Assembly: GCF_021729145.1 (NCBI RefSeq)
Contig: NZ_JAJSLW010000009.1
Coordinates: forward strand, 1 to 64,000
Direction of reading: 5' to 3'
From: Membranihabitans maritimus
Lineage (GTDB): Bacteria > Bacteroidota > Bacteroidia > Chitinophagales > Saprospiraceae
Length of the DNA: 64,000 bases
Of this stretch, positions 44,479 to 52,937 are shown in pieces. A program made the translations under genes and the position numbers. Within the stretch, counting starts at the first letter, position 1, and each line of letters opens with the position of its first letter. The notes below the pieces were generated by a model that worked only from the letters and a program-made list of their open reading frames with translations, did not search any database and had not been told where the DNA came from.

Positions 44479-45750
44479 TTATTTACCAATTGTGGTTTGT
44501 AATAAATATTGGTTCATTATGAGTTTGATCTCATGAAGAGATTTTAATTGACGGGCTTTTTCTTCTGCATATACTTCCTTTAAATATTCATTTGCAGTTA
44601 TTATTCCGTTCTGCAATTGTGTTTCTATGGTGAGTTTTATAGAATTTCTCAATTCTATGACTTTAGAGTCTGTATGTAAGAGCGATTTGAGTTTTTTGAT
44701 TTCACTTCTATTTTTTTCTATAGCGAGTTTTGTATTGAATAAAAAGGTTTCTTCTTGTACACGGATATTTTCTTTGTCGACTGCTAATAGTTGAAAATTA
44801 TTTTTTTGTGTGTAGAAGTTTCCAATATCCCACCGAAAGCGTACTCCGCCCCATAAGTATGTGGACCAGTTGTTATCTAATAGGTTGACTGGAGAAGGGC
44901 GTCCAATTCCCGTTTGGAGGAATAATGAAAATTGAGGCAAAGTCTTAGTTTGTAAAAGTTCACTGCGCAATTTGTTATTTTCTTTTTGCATTTCAAAAAC
45001 TTGTATTTCGGGCCTGACAATCTGTTTCTTTTCAAGTAATTGATCAGGTTTTATTAGTGAAATGCTAAGAGGTATTTCTTCCCCAATAAAATGCGATAAC
45101 ATGTTTATGAAAGATGAACGTTGTTCATTGAGTTCGAGTAAGTTCTGGTCTATTTCCAGAAGTGAAGCATTGAGTCGGTCCAAACTACTTTGATAAGCAG
45201 CCCCATTTTTGACTGCTGCTTTGGTGGTTTCTATACCTGTAAGTATATCCTTTTTAGTCAATAAAGATTGTTTGATCGTTTCGTCCACTAATAATATTCC
45301 AAAATACAATTCATTTATCCTGGATTTAATAGTATAAATGTCGGATTCGAGTTGTCCTTTCTTGATATTAGTAATATTATTTTGTAATTGTTCCTGTATT
45401 GGCGTAATGAAAAGTTTGGTAATTGGTTGATTAATATCTGCGTACAAACGATATTGATCCCGGTTGAGGGCGGGTATATTGACATTGGGGAGATCAATAG
45501 GTATTTCTGTGACATCTGATTGGTAAGAAATTTGTCCTGAAAATGAGATAGTTGGCCATCTCATTCTAGCTATATTTTCTACTGTATAGGATCTACTTTC
45601 TTCTATTAAATCGAAATTTTTAACGAGTGGATAATTTGATCTTGCTTTTTCATAACAGGTTTCTATTGTTAATTCCTGACAGCCACCCTGGAAACAAAAT
45701 GAGAAAAATGAATGGAGCGTGAGAATAGTGATATATAGTTTGTTAATCAT
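44479..45750 (-). CDS. TolC-family outer-membrane efflux channel
   Basis: The 423-residue protein has a signal peptide followed by LTIETCYEKARSNYPLVKNFDLIEES. It has the two helical repeats of the OEP family (ending IITANEYLKEVYAEEKARQLKSLHEIKLIMNQYLL), long heptad-like helices and a strand segment FSLFLQTGIGRP. It forms the exit duct of the efflux pump. It is 51 bases after the TetR gene, so it probably shares the regulator's promoter. Confidence 0.85.
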   Translation of the reverse strand: MINKLYITILTLHSFFSFCFQGGCQELTIETCYEKARSNYPLVKNFDLIEESRSYTVENIARMRWPTISFSGQISYQSDVTEIPIDLPNVNIPALNRDQYRLYADINQPITKLFITPIQEQLQNNITNIKKGQLESDIYTIKSRINELYFGILLVDETIKQSLLTKKDILTGIETTKAAVKNGAAYQSSLDRLNASLLEIDQNLLELNEQRSSFINMLSHFIGEEIPLSISLIKPDQLLEKKQIVRPEIQVFEMQKENNKLRSELLQTKTLPQFSLFLQTGIGRPSPVNLLDNNWSTYLWGGVRFRWDIGNFYTQKNNFQLLAVDKENIRVQEETFLFNTKLAIEKNRSEIKKLKSLLHTDSKVIELRNSIKLTIETQLQNGIITANEYLKEVYAEEKARQLKSLHEIKLIMNQYLLQTTIGK

Positions 45751-45801
45751 TTTATTTATTATTTTGATTTAAACAATTGATTAATTTAAATGCAAAAAAT
45801 T

Positions 45802-46404
45802 TTATTCTTTCAATATGGCATCAATCCAAATGGGGATGAGGTGATTTCGTTCATCCACAAAATCATCAAAATCTTCAGAATCCATATCCATTATATTTTT
45901 TATGAGAGGTTTAGCTATAAAAGGGAATAGGGTAAGGCCCAAAATATTTATAATTACTTGTTTAGGGCTGATCTTGACTGTAGTTTGACTTTGTAGTTGT
46001 TTAAAAAAATGGGATTGGAAAATAATTTCCCTGGCGCCCAAATTCTGAGCAAGTTGTTGTGGATTATTTTTTATCTCATTCAGAATAAAAATAGGTAGGT
46101 CTGGATTGGATTTAAGTAGTATGGTATATTTTGATACAACTTCCTGGACTTTTTGGTTGATGGATAACTTCTCGTTGTTAAAGATATCTTTGAGATTTAC
46201 GACAAGAAATTTTTTTAGATTTTCTAACATGACGATGTCAAAAAGCTTTTTTTTGCTCCTAAAGTAATAGTTAAGTAAGGCAAGATTTATCCCTGCCTCC
46301 GCAGCAATATCCCGTGTCCTGGTGGCAGCAAACCCTTTTTGGGTAAATACTTTATTGGCTGCTTTCAGGATTTTATCTTCCGTGTTTGTGTCCTTCTTTG
46401 ACAT
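45802..46404 (-). CDS. TetR family repressor of the efflux operon
   Basis: The 200-residue protein has the TetR helix-turn-helix at residues 10-55 (KILKAANKVFTQKGFAATRTRDIAAEAGINLALLNYYFRSKKKLFDIV) and a helical ligand-binding domain. It is the first gene of the operon TetR-TolC-HlyD-ATPase-ATPase-permease-permease. A perfect TTAATCA-GA-TGATTAA palindrome 56-71 bases upstream is the likely operator, giving autoregulation and ligand-induced expression of the pump. Confidence 0.9.
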   Translation of the reverse strand: MSKKDTNTEDKILKAANKVFTQKGFAATRTRDIAAEAGINLALLNYYFRSKKKLFDIVMLENLKKFLVVNLKDIFNNEKLSINQKVQEVVSKYTILLKSNPDLPIFILNEIKNNPQQLAQNLGAREIIFQSHFFKQLQSQTTVKISPKQVIINILGLTLFPFIAKPLIKNIMDMDSEDFDDFVDERNHLIPIWIDAILKE

Positions 46405-46459
46405 GGTATGTAATTGGCCCTCACAATTATAATAAACTTTTTTGTGTTAATCAAATTAA

Positions 46460-46475
46460 TTAATCAGATGATTAA
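46460..46475 (-). promoter_or_regulatory. candidate TetR operator
   Basis: TTAATCA-GA-TGATTAA is a perfect 7-bp inverted repeat with 2-bp spacer, a usual TetR-family operator size, centred 63 bp upstream of the TetR start codon. A related half-site TTAATCA (minus strand) occurs in the 51-bp gap before the TolC gene. Confidence 0.6.
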
Positions 46476-46496
46476 AATTGTTTTTATTATTGAAAT

Positions 46497-46550
46497 GGGC
46501 CCTCCGATCGGAGAGCCCGGGAAATATTATAGTGCACCCTAACACTATAA
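46497..46550. repeat. two adjacent hairpins between the TetR and SDR genes
   Basis: The first is a GC-rich hairpin at 46497-46518 (GGGC..CTCC, loop GATC, GGAG..GCCC, one mismatch), containing the perfect palindrome CTCCGATCGGAG. The second is TTATAGTG/CACTATAA (46527-46534/46543-46550) with an 8-base loop. They lie 3' of the minus-strand SDR gene and upstream of the TetR promoter, so they probably act as its terminator or insulator, although no clean U-tract follows. Confidence 0.5.
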
Positions 46551-46591
46551 ACTGAAAACACATTCTTAATTATTTATATAGGGATTATAAA

Positions 46592-47347
46592 TTATTGAGA
46601 CAGGTAACCTCCATCGATTGGGTAATAGCTTCCGGTAATAAAAGAAGCTTTTTCAGAAATGAGCCATACCGCCAGTTCTGCTACTTCCATAGCTTCACCC
46701 AACCTTCCCATAGGATGCAGAGCAACTAATTGTTGTTTATTCGCTTCATCCAATGCATCTAACAGCGGAGTGTTGATAAATGCTGGACCAATAGCGTTTA
46801 CCCGTATTTTTTTATCAGCATACTCAAGTGCTGTTGTTTTTGTCAACCCCACTACGCCGTGTTTTGCTGCAACATAGGCTGCGGAATTCCTGAACCCAAC
46901 CGCTCCGAGTATGGAGGCCATATTTAATATTACTCCACCAGTTTTTTGTTTCTCAAATTGCTTAATAGCATACTTTGAGCCATAGAATACACCTAAAAGA
47001 TTAATTTGAATCGTTTTTTCAAAACCTTTGTTGCTCATCTCACCAGTTGGGTTGATTTCACCCCCAATACCTGCATTGTTGACGATGATATCTAATTTTC
47101 CAAAATGATCAACAGTTTTTTGAATTGTTTTTTCTACTTCTTTCGGATGAGAAACATCTGCTTTAAGAAAAATAATTTTTTCTGTGTCATACTTATTAAA
47201 GGAATCTTTTGCCGATGATAATCCATCGTAAAATTGATCAACTACTGCAATGAATGCTCCCTCTTCCAGTGATTTTTCAGCAATGGACTTTCCGATTCCT
47301 GAAGCCGCTCCTGTGATCAATACAATTTTATCATTTAATAATCCCAT
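46592..47347 (-). CDS. SDR family oxidoreductase
   Basis: This 251-residue classical SDR has GAASGIG near residue 13, NNAGIGG near 92, NMASILG with the catalytic Ser, YVAAKHGVVG with Tyr and Lys, and the terminal YYPIDGGYLSQ. The substrate is unknown; many such enzymes are annotated glucose 1-dehydrogenase-like without proof. It is monocistronic, with hairpins downstream. Confidence 0.8.
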   Translation of the reverse strand: MGLLNDKIVLITGAASGIGKSIAEKSLEEGAFIAVVDQFYDGLSSAKDSFNKYDTEKIIFLKADVSHPKEVEKTIQKTVDHFGKLDIIVNNAGIGGEINPTGEMSNKGFEKTIQINLLGVFYGSKYAIKQFEKQKTGGVILNMASILGAVGFRNSAAYVAAKHGVVGLTKTTALEYADKKIRVNAIGPAFINTPLLDALDEANKQQLVALHPMGRLGEAMEVAELAVWLISEKASFITGSYYPIDGGYLSQ

Positions 47348-47661
47348 CTTAGCTCATTTAATTACTTAATGATTATAAATGTAAATTGGAAGACATAAGT
47401 AACAAATGATTATCGTCACTCCTTCTGATGATAGTCATTATTAAATGCAGAGAAAGAGCAAGATGCAGTATCAGAGCTTGTTTATGCCAAAAGTATTTCT
47501 TTGGGAAAAACCATTAGTGGGATATAAAAGACAAATTATATTTAATACTTTATCTGATTTTTTTAATAAATGTCCATGCATTTATCACTAAAATCAGCCT
47601 AGTCTAAAATGAAATTTGTTCTTTTACCCCCCCGTTATGAAAATTTAAACAAGGGCTTTAT
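47348..47661. other. intergenic, 314 bp between two SDR genes
   Basis: AT-rich sequence with a C7-type homopolymer near 47627. No gene, RNA or convincing hairpin was found; it presumably holds the promoter of the SDR gene at 46592. Confidence 0.45.
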
Positions 47662-48306
47662 TTAAATATTCTGAAGTGCTTCTGAGATTGTTTTTTTACC
47701 CGAAACCAGATCAAAGGACTTTCGGATAGTATTTTGATTATTTAGTACCTCAATTAATACATCGGCCACGTCCTCCCTGGGTATGGATGACCTTTCTAAT
47801 TTTGAGGAGACTTCTACTTTACCTGTTCCTTTTTCATTGAGTAATCTTCCTGGACGTACTATTGTATATTCCAGGTTGGTTTGACTAAGAATGACATCTG
47901 CATAGTGTTTTGCTACGTAATAAGGGCGAAGGGCATCATTCCACCTCTTTCTTGAATTCGCACCAAGTGCACTCACCATTACAAAACGATGGATATTGTT
48001 TTTCTCAGCTACTTCCATCATTTTTACCGCTCCGTCCAGGTCAATGAGTAACGTTTTATCTGATCCTGTACTTCCTCCTGACCCGGCCGTAAATATTATT
48101 GCATCAAAACCACCTATTATTTTTTCCAATTCATCAACTTCCCATTCAAGATTGGCTATTAATGTTGGAATACCCAAATCTTTGAATTTCTTTGATTGAT
48201 TATGGTCGCGTATCATCGCTGTGGCCTCAAAATTAGTATTACTTTTTATCTTTTCCAGAAATATACTTCCGATTTGGCCATTGGCACCTACCACTAAAAC
48301 ATTCAT
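47662..48306 (-). CDS. atypical SDR, NAD(P)-binding protein (YwnB-like)
   Basis: The 214-residue protein starts NVLVVGANGQIGSIFLEKI (Rossmann motif), then FDAIIFTAGSGGSTGSDKT, RFVMVSALGANSR and YTIVRPGRLLNEKGTGKVEV with PREDVADVLIEVL. This is the SDR_a5 group of NAD(P)H-binding proteins. Function is unknown; often a stress-linked reductase. It lies 26 bases after the gene at 48333 and is probably cotranscribed with it. Confidence 0.8.
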   Translation of the reverse strand: MNVLVVGANGQIGSIFLEKIKSNTNFEATAMIRDHNQSKKFKDLGIPTLIANLEWEVDELEKIIGGFDAIIFTAGSGGSTGSDKTLLIDLDGAVKMMEVAEKNNIHRFVMVSALGANSRKRWNDALRPYYVAKHYADVILSQTNLEYTIVRPGRLLNEKGTGKVEVSSKLERSSIPREDVADVLIEVLNNQNTIRKSFDLVSGKKTISEALQNI

Positions 48307-48332
48307 TTTAACTGATTTTTTTGACTAAAAAA

Positions 48333-48938
48333 TTATGCAGGGATATTTAGGATTTTGCCGGTAATATTGGATTTTAGACTTTTAATGTATCCATCTACCA
48401 CCTCTTTCATTCCAACAGGTGTATGTCCTGGGAAATATTCAGATAGTTTTTCCGCTGAATCTTCTACCAGAGCGGGGCTTACGGCATTGATACGTATCCC
48501 TTTGTAAAGTAGTTCTCCATAGGATCCGATTACAAAACCATTAACCGCACTATTAATAGTACTGAGAACTGTGCCATAGGGGATAGGATCATGAGAAAGT
48601 ATACCAGAGGTAAGGGTTATACTGCCCCCGGGTTTTATATTGGGGATTGCTTTCAAGGCAAGGTTGATTTGCCCCATCATTTTACTTTCGAACCCTTGTT
48701 GAAAATCACCAAAGGAGAGTTCTTCAAGCGGCTTTACAGGTGCAGATCCGGCTGTAATGACTAAAGCATCGATCTTACCTGTCTTTTGAAATAACTGGTC
48801 AATATCATTTCCATTGCTCATGTCCAGTTTTATATCGCCCGTGGACCTGCCGGCAATGATTAATTCATGATCTGATTTCAATCTTTCCGCAATTCTTTTT
48901 CCGATGGTTCCATTCCCACCTACAAGTAGTATTTTCAT
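48333..48938 (-). CDS. short-chain dehydrogenase, small type
   Basis: The 201-residue protein starts KILLVGGNGTIGKRIAERL, has ALVITAGSAPVKPLEELS, SITLTSGILSHDPIPYGTVLSTINSAVNGFV and IRINAVSPALVED. The Tyr-x-x-x-Lys of classical SDRs is not conserved (GTVLSTINSA), so catalysis may differ. It heads a two-gene unit with the NAD(P)-binding protein gene at 47662. Confidence 0.75.
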   Translation of the reverse strand: MKILLVGGNGTIGKRIAERLKSDHELIIAGRSTGDIKLDMSNGNDIDQLFQKTGKIDALVITAGSAPVKPLEELSFGDFQQGFESKMMGQINLALKAIPNIKPGGSITLTSGILSHDPIPYGTVLSTINSAVNGFVIGSYGELLYKGIRINAVSPALVEDSAEKLSEYFPGHTPVGMKEVVDGYIKSLKSNITGKILNIPA

Positions 48939-49074
48939 TTTTAGATGCTTTTGTTTACAGGGGGTAACAAAAAATTGTGCAACATGTTTTGAAGGCAGTG
49001 GTCCAACATAATTTTGACCGTTGTATGGAGCAGTGGCTTTTTTTTAAGCCAATAAATCTTATACTCCTATTTAA

Positions 49075-50223
49075 TTATAGAATTTTATATTTGAAAATAA
49101 TTGCATCGGCTTTTTCTATAAAACTTTTCTTTTCAGTATCAGAATTTACTTCTTGTGGCCAGTCAATGGTGGTGTAAATCCATTGGTAGTCTTCCGGTCG
49201 TATGAAATAGGTAGAATAGAAATATTGATCATCGATATATCCTGACTTTAACACAGAAATAGGTTTGAATTGGTCTACTTCTTTTATTTGATCCCTTGTG
49301 TAGATTTTATATTCACCTTTTTTATGAATGGCATATTTGATCCTTTTATCCTCCATGTAATAGAATAAAAGCATTGCTTTGTTTTCAAAATAGCGGTTTG
49401 ATAGCCAGGTATATTTGAAATAGGAATTTAAAAATTTATCCATACTTTCAAATTTAGTAAAATCGATTTCATTTGGTCCCAGATCAATGGTCAGGTAGGG
49501 TTTAAATTTAGTTTCAGAATTCAAATTATAAACGGTATTGCCAAAGGTAGGGAGAAAACGAATCTGATCCTCCATGTTTTTATGTAGAAAACCTGAAGAC
49601 GAAAAATCTAATTGCAACGTGATTTGAGAGTTATTGTGGAAGGAGTCTAATACTTTCCCTGCCCGGTCCAGGCATAGTATATCAAAAGGTACGTCCGGAT
49701 TGGAAGTCCCAGTATTTAAAATGTAAAAAGAATCCAGAATTTCAATTTGATTGGCAAAGAAAGGGACCGATAGCTCTTTTGTGACTTTCCCCTTGAGGTT
49801 GTAATGTATAATTTTCCGACTACTATTGGAATAAATAACGATTTCATCATTTTGAGCTGAAAAGTCTGTTATTTCCAGGTATTCACCAGGACCATTCCCT
49901 ATCGCGCCGATCCTGTTGACCATAATCCCTGAAGAATCATACCTGAAGATGTAGTTTTGTACGGCATCTAATACTATCCAATGATTGTTGAATTTTTCAA
50001 ATTTGCCAATGCTTTGTAGAGGCATTTTGGGGTTCATTTTCAACACAATGGTTTGGGAAGGTTGGAAAAATGTGGATGGGGTCATTTTCTCCGATTCGGA
50101 AATTTCCGGTACCTCGATTGAAATTTTCATTGGGCCGTTTTTTACACTTGAGGTATTGGAACCGGGTTGACAGGCCAGGAAGATAACGAAAGTGACGACG
50201 ATCAGGAAAGCAGGTGAATTCAT
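49075..50223 (-). CDS. 6-bladed beta-propeller lipoprotein
   Basis: The 382-residue protein has a lipobox (IFLAC) and the propeller family hallmarks: QSIGKFEKFNNHWIVLDAVQNYIFRYDSSG, the G-x-G-P-G-E-Y motif (GNGPGEYLEITDF) near residue 110 and SSRKIIHYNLKGK. These Bacteroidota proteins are surface or periplasmic and often sit near glycan or peptide uptake loci; substrate is unknown. A paralogue of nearly the same length lies at 62703, next to SusC/D, but is frameshifted. It is divergent from the TPP riboswitch operon. Confidence 0.8.
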   Translation of the reverse strand: MNSPAFLIVVTFVIFLACQPGSNTSSVKNGPMKISIEVPEISESEKMTPSTFFQPSQTIVLKMNPKMPLQSIGKFEKFNNHWIVLDAVQNYIFRYDSSGIMVNRIGAIGNGPGEYLEITDFSAQNDEIVIYSNSSRKIIHYNLKGKVTKELSVPFFANQIEILDSFYILNTGTSNPDVPFDILCLDRAGKVLDSFHNNSQITLQLDFSSSGFLHKNMEDQIRFLPTFGNTVYNLNSETKFKPYLTIDLGPNEIDFTKFESMDKFLNSYFKYTWLSNRYFENKAMLLFYYMEDKRIKYAIHKKGEYKIYTRDQIKEVDQFKPISVLKSGYIDDQYFYSTYFIRPEDYQWIYTTIDWPQEVNSDTEKKSFIEKADAIIFKYKIL

Positions 50224-50356
50224 AAAAGCCAGGTGTTTGAAGATTGTAATATCTATATACAGAATATAGTATTGTTTTACCTTTCAAAACGAGCTGGAAA
50301 GGTAATTGTCCTTTAAAGGGTTGTTAAATCATATACTTTTTTGTAATATTGGCTTT

Positions 50357-50427
50357 GAGCTCGGGGTGCCATTGCGCTGAGATAATACCCGTGACCTGAC
50401 CTGGATAATGCCAGCGTAGGGAATGCT
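50357..50427 (+). promoter_or_regulatory. thiamine pyrophosphate (TPP) riboswitch
   Basis: The THI-element core is present in order: GGGGTGCC (50363-50370), GCTGAGATAATACCCGTG (50376-50393), ACCTGACCTGGATAATGCC (50394-50412), AGCGTAGGGAA (50413-50423), which match the conserved aptamer helices P2/P3 and P4/P5. TPP binding normally lowers expression of downstream genes. The first gene starts at 50504, so about 76 bases are left for the expression platform. No clear U-tract terminator is seen, so control may be at translation start. Confidence 0.95.
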
Positions 50428-50503
50428 TAGTAGTATTGCTATTCAAACTTCTCTATACTCGATCATCCAGTCAGCTATATTATGTAAGATATAAAACAGA
50501 GAT

Positions 50504-51229
50504 ATGACTGAGTTATCAGATAAACCAATTGACGCTATAAACCGCGATTTGACTAATTGGCAAGGAAGGAAGGAATGGTTTTTTAACCGTGAATATACGG
50601 ACACATACGAACAATGGTATGAAGGACGATATAAGAGAGCCGAAGTATATCAGAAAAAAGTCATTGGAGATTTGATCAAACAGGACGAAAGGGTAGAAAC
50701 CCTGCTGGAATTTGGATGCGGAACCGGTCGATTTACCCGTTGGTGGAAGGATATTGGCATCAAAGCATCAGGTGGCGATATCTCCCCATTTATGTTGGGA
50801 CAAGCCATTCATTTATTTGAAGGCGATGTAGTGTTGGCTGATTCACACCATATGCCCTTTAAGGATCACACTTTTGATGCCCTGGCTTTTATTACGACAT
50901 TCGAGTATTATAAAGACCCGGTCAAAGTGATCAGGGAGGCCGCTAGGGTAGGTAAGTATGGAATGGTGTTTGGTATGATGAACCGCAATTCGACTAAAGT
51001 TGTCCGGAGAAGAATTCAACAAACTTTCGGTCAAAATCCATTTTATATTACAGCTACTTTTTATACTCCCCGAAAACTGATTTCAATAATCGAAGAAGCA
51101 CTCAATGGAAGAGATTATACCATTACCTGGCGAACTACGGGATTGCCAAAATGGTTCCCGGTCCAGGAATGGAATCAGCCGTATGGAGACTTCTTTGGTC
51201 TGCATGTAAGATTAAATGATGTATCATGA
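50504..51229 (+). CDS. class I SAM-dependent methyltransferase in TPP-riboswitch operon
   Basis: The 241-residue protein has SAM motif I LLEFGCGTGRF near residue 70, a motif II-like GGDISPFMLGQA, VVLADSHHMPFKDHTFDALAFITTFEY and the post-II segment VIREAARVGKYGMVFGMMNR. The fold is UbiE/Methyltransf_11-like; the substrate is unknown. It is the first gene after the riboswitch and overlaps the next gene in an ATGA junction. A Trm112-like small protein is encoded at the end of the operon; Trm112 proteins activate methyltransferases, which suggests the two interact. Role in thiamine metabolism is inferred from control only. Confidence 0.8.
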   Translation: MTELSDKPIDAINRDLTNWQGRKEWFFNREYTDTYEQWYEGRYKRAEVYQKKVIGDLIKQDERVETLLEFGCGTGRFTRWWKDIGIKASGGDISPFMLGQAIHLFEGDVVLADSHHMPFKDHTFDALAFITTFEYYKDPVKVIREAARVGKYGMVFGMMNRNSTKVVRRRIQQTFGQNPFYITATFYTPRKLISIIEEALNGRDYTITWRTTGLPKWFPVQEWNQPYGDFFGLHVRLNDVS

Positions 51230-52290
51230 GTGAAATGGAATGGAGTGCAGGTAAAATTTCCAATGATGATTTCAAATCTCTGATTTTCGAAAGAACCGGT
51301 AGAAAGAGACAAGAAGTAATTACCGGTCCTCAGTTTGGTGTTGATACATCAGTTGTTGATTTGGGAAATAATGAAGGTTTGGTGCTTTCCAGTGATCCTT
51401 TATCTCTTATACCCTCATTGGGAATGAAAGCTTCAGCATGGTTGTCTGTACACCTTATCGTCAATGATATGGCCACGAGTGGATTTGCCCCACAATATGC
51501 GCAGTTTGTACTCAACCTACCCACTTCTTTATCCATGGATTTATTTAATGAATATTGGAAGTATATACATGAATTTTGCCACGATATTGGTGTCAGCATT
51601 ACCGGCGGGCATAGTAGTAAGATAGAGGGGCAGCATTCCACAGTTTGCGGTGGGGGTACCATGATCTTGAAAGCACCGCTGGACCAGATTTTAGTTAGTA
51701 GTGGAGCACAACCCGGAAGTGATATTATAATGACGAAAGGATCAGGACTGACCGCGACTTCCATATTGGCCCGTTCTTTTCCACTACATGTAGTAGAAAA
51801 TTGTGGAGTTACTGTCCAGGAAAAGGCAGCTGAAAACTTTTACAAGACCTCATCATTAAAAGAGGCATTACTGGCTTCCGAACTTCTGGAGCCAAAGAGA
51901 GAATTATTTGCGATGCATGATGCCACCGAAGGGGGAATCGTCGGGGCTGTATATGAAATGGCAATGGCTTCGGGATGTGGATTTAATCTGGATTTAGATA
52001 AAATCCTTCAGAGGGAAGAAGTCAGTGAAGTTGGGAAATTATTTGCTATTGATCCCCGTTTTTGTGTGGGGGCAGGATCTATGATAATGTCTGTATCTTC
52101 TCAATGTACTAATGAACTTATAAATGGTCTTATGGAAGCTGGAATACATTCCTGTAAAATAGGAGAGTTTACGGATCGGAAAGGTATATTTTTTGTTTCT
52201 GAAAATAATCAGCGTAAAGAATTCGAGCCCTTGGATTCTGACCCCTATTGGGGCGCTTTTTTTCAAGCATTGAAAATGGGGTTGCAATGA
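51226..52290 (+). CDS. PurM/HypE-like AIR synthase-related ATP-binding protein in TPP operon
   Basis: The 354-residue protein has the two-domain PurM/ThiL/SelD/HypE fold: FGVDTSVVDLGNNEGLVLSSDPLSLIPSLG, VHLIVNDMATSGFAPQYAQFVLNLP, GVSITGGHSS and the C-terminal-domain FAMHDATEGGIVGAVYEMAMASGCGF. It resembles HypE and unassigned AIR-synthase-related proteins more than ThiL: the N-terminal metal/ATP motif GDDAA is replaced by GVDTS. Being TPP-controlled it could be a divergent thiamine-phosphate kinase or an ATP-dependent dehydrating enzyme. It overlaps its neighbours by 4 bases on both sides. Confidence 0.8.
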   Translation: MSEMEWSAGKISNDDFKSLIFERTGRKRQEVITGPQFGVDTSVVDLGNNEGLVLSSDPLSLIPSLGMKASAWLSVHLIVNDMATSGFAPQYAQFVLNLPTSLSMDLFNEYWKYIHEFCHDIGVSITGGHSSKIEGQHSTVCGGGTMILKAPLDQILVSSGAQPGSDIIMTKGSGLTATSILARSFPLHVVENCGVTVQEKAAENFYKTSSLKEALLASELLEPKRELFAMHDATEGGIVGAVYEMAMASGCGFNLDLDKILQREEVSEVGKLFAIDPRFCVGAGSMIMSVSSQCTNELINGLMEAGIHSCKIGEFTDRKGIFFVSENNQRKEFEPLDSDPYWGAFFQALKMGLQ

Positions 52291-52937
52291 CGAAAAAAAA
52301 GAAATTTTTGAAAGGCTTGTATCTGGTGGTTGATCCTTCTTTACCTCGTAAAGAATTATTTGAAAAGGTAAGGATAGCACTTTCGAATGGTGTTGCGATT
52401 TTGCAGATATGGGACCATTGGACGTTGTTCGACGATGAAGAAGATATCTATGATTTTATCACACAACTTTTATCTATTACCTCTCAATTTGACTGTATTG
52501 TAATAATTAATAATCGTTGGGAATGGTTGCAGGAATTTTCATTTGAAGGTGTACATTTTGATCAATTTCCGGAAAATCTGGAAGAAATCAGGGATGAAAT
52601 AGGAGAGGAGCGAATTATTGGGATTACTTGTGGTAATAATAAAGTTTGCGTAGAAAAAGCAGGTGAAACGAATGTCGATTACATATCATTTTGCTCCATT
52701 TTCCCTTCTTCTTCAGCTGGTGATTGTGAAATTATAGACTCTGGTACCGTTCATTATGCTGCAAAACAACTTCGAATACCTATTTTCATTTCAGGAGGTA
52801 TCAATTCGGATAATTTACTCACGTTGTCAGATTGGAAATTCGATGGTGTGGCTGTTATATCAGGTATTTTAAATAGTGAGAATATTGAAAATAGTATTAA
52901 GGAGTATCAGAAATCATTTGAAAAATTAGGAATGTAA
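52287..52937 (+). CDS. divergent ThiE/TenI-like TIM-barrel protein
   Basis: The 216-residue protein matches the thiamine-phosphate synthase/TenI superfamily in layout: GLYLVVDP, GVAILQIWDHW, IVIINNRWEWLQEFSFEGVHFDQFP, IIGITCGNN, VDYISFCSIFPSSSA, ISGGINSDNL, FDGVAVISGIL. Key ThiE residues are altered: the LQ-x-R-x-K motif is LQIWDHW, and the pyrophosphate-binding T-x-T-K after IFP is SSSAG. It therefore probably does not make thiamine phosphate from the usual substrates. I start at ATG 52287 (ATGA overlap); the frame open to 52248 lies within the previous gene. It overlaps the next gene by one base. Confidence 0.8.
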   Translation: MTKKKKFLKGLYLVVDPSLPRKELFEKVRIALSNGVAILQIWDHWTLFDDEEDIYDFITQLLSITSQFDCIVIINNRWEWLQEFSFEGVHFDQFPENLEEIRDEIGEERIIGITCGNNKVCVEKAGETNVDYISFCSIFPSSSAGDCEIIDSGTVHYAAKQLRIPIFISGGINSDNLLTLSDWKFDGVAVISGILNSENIENSIKEYQKSFEKLGM

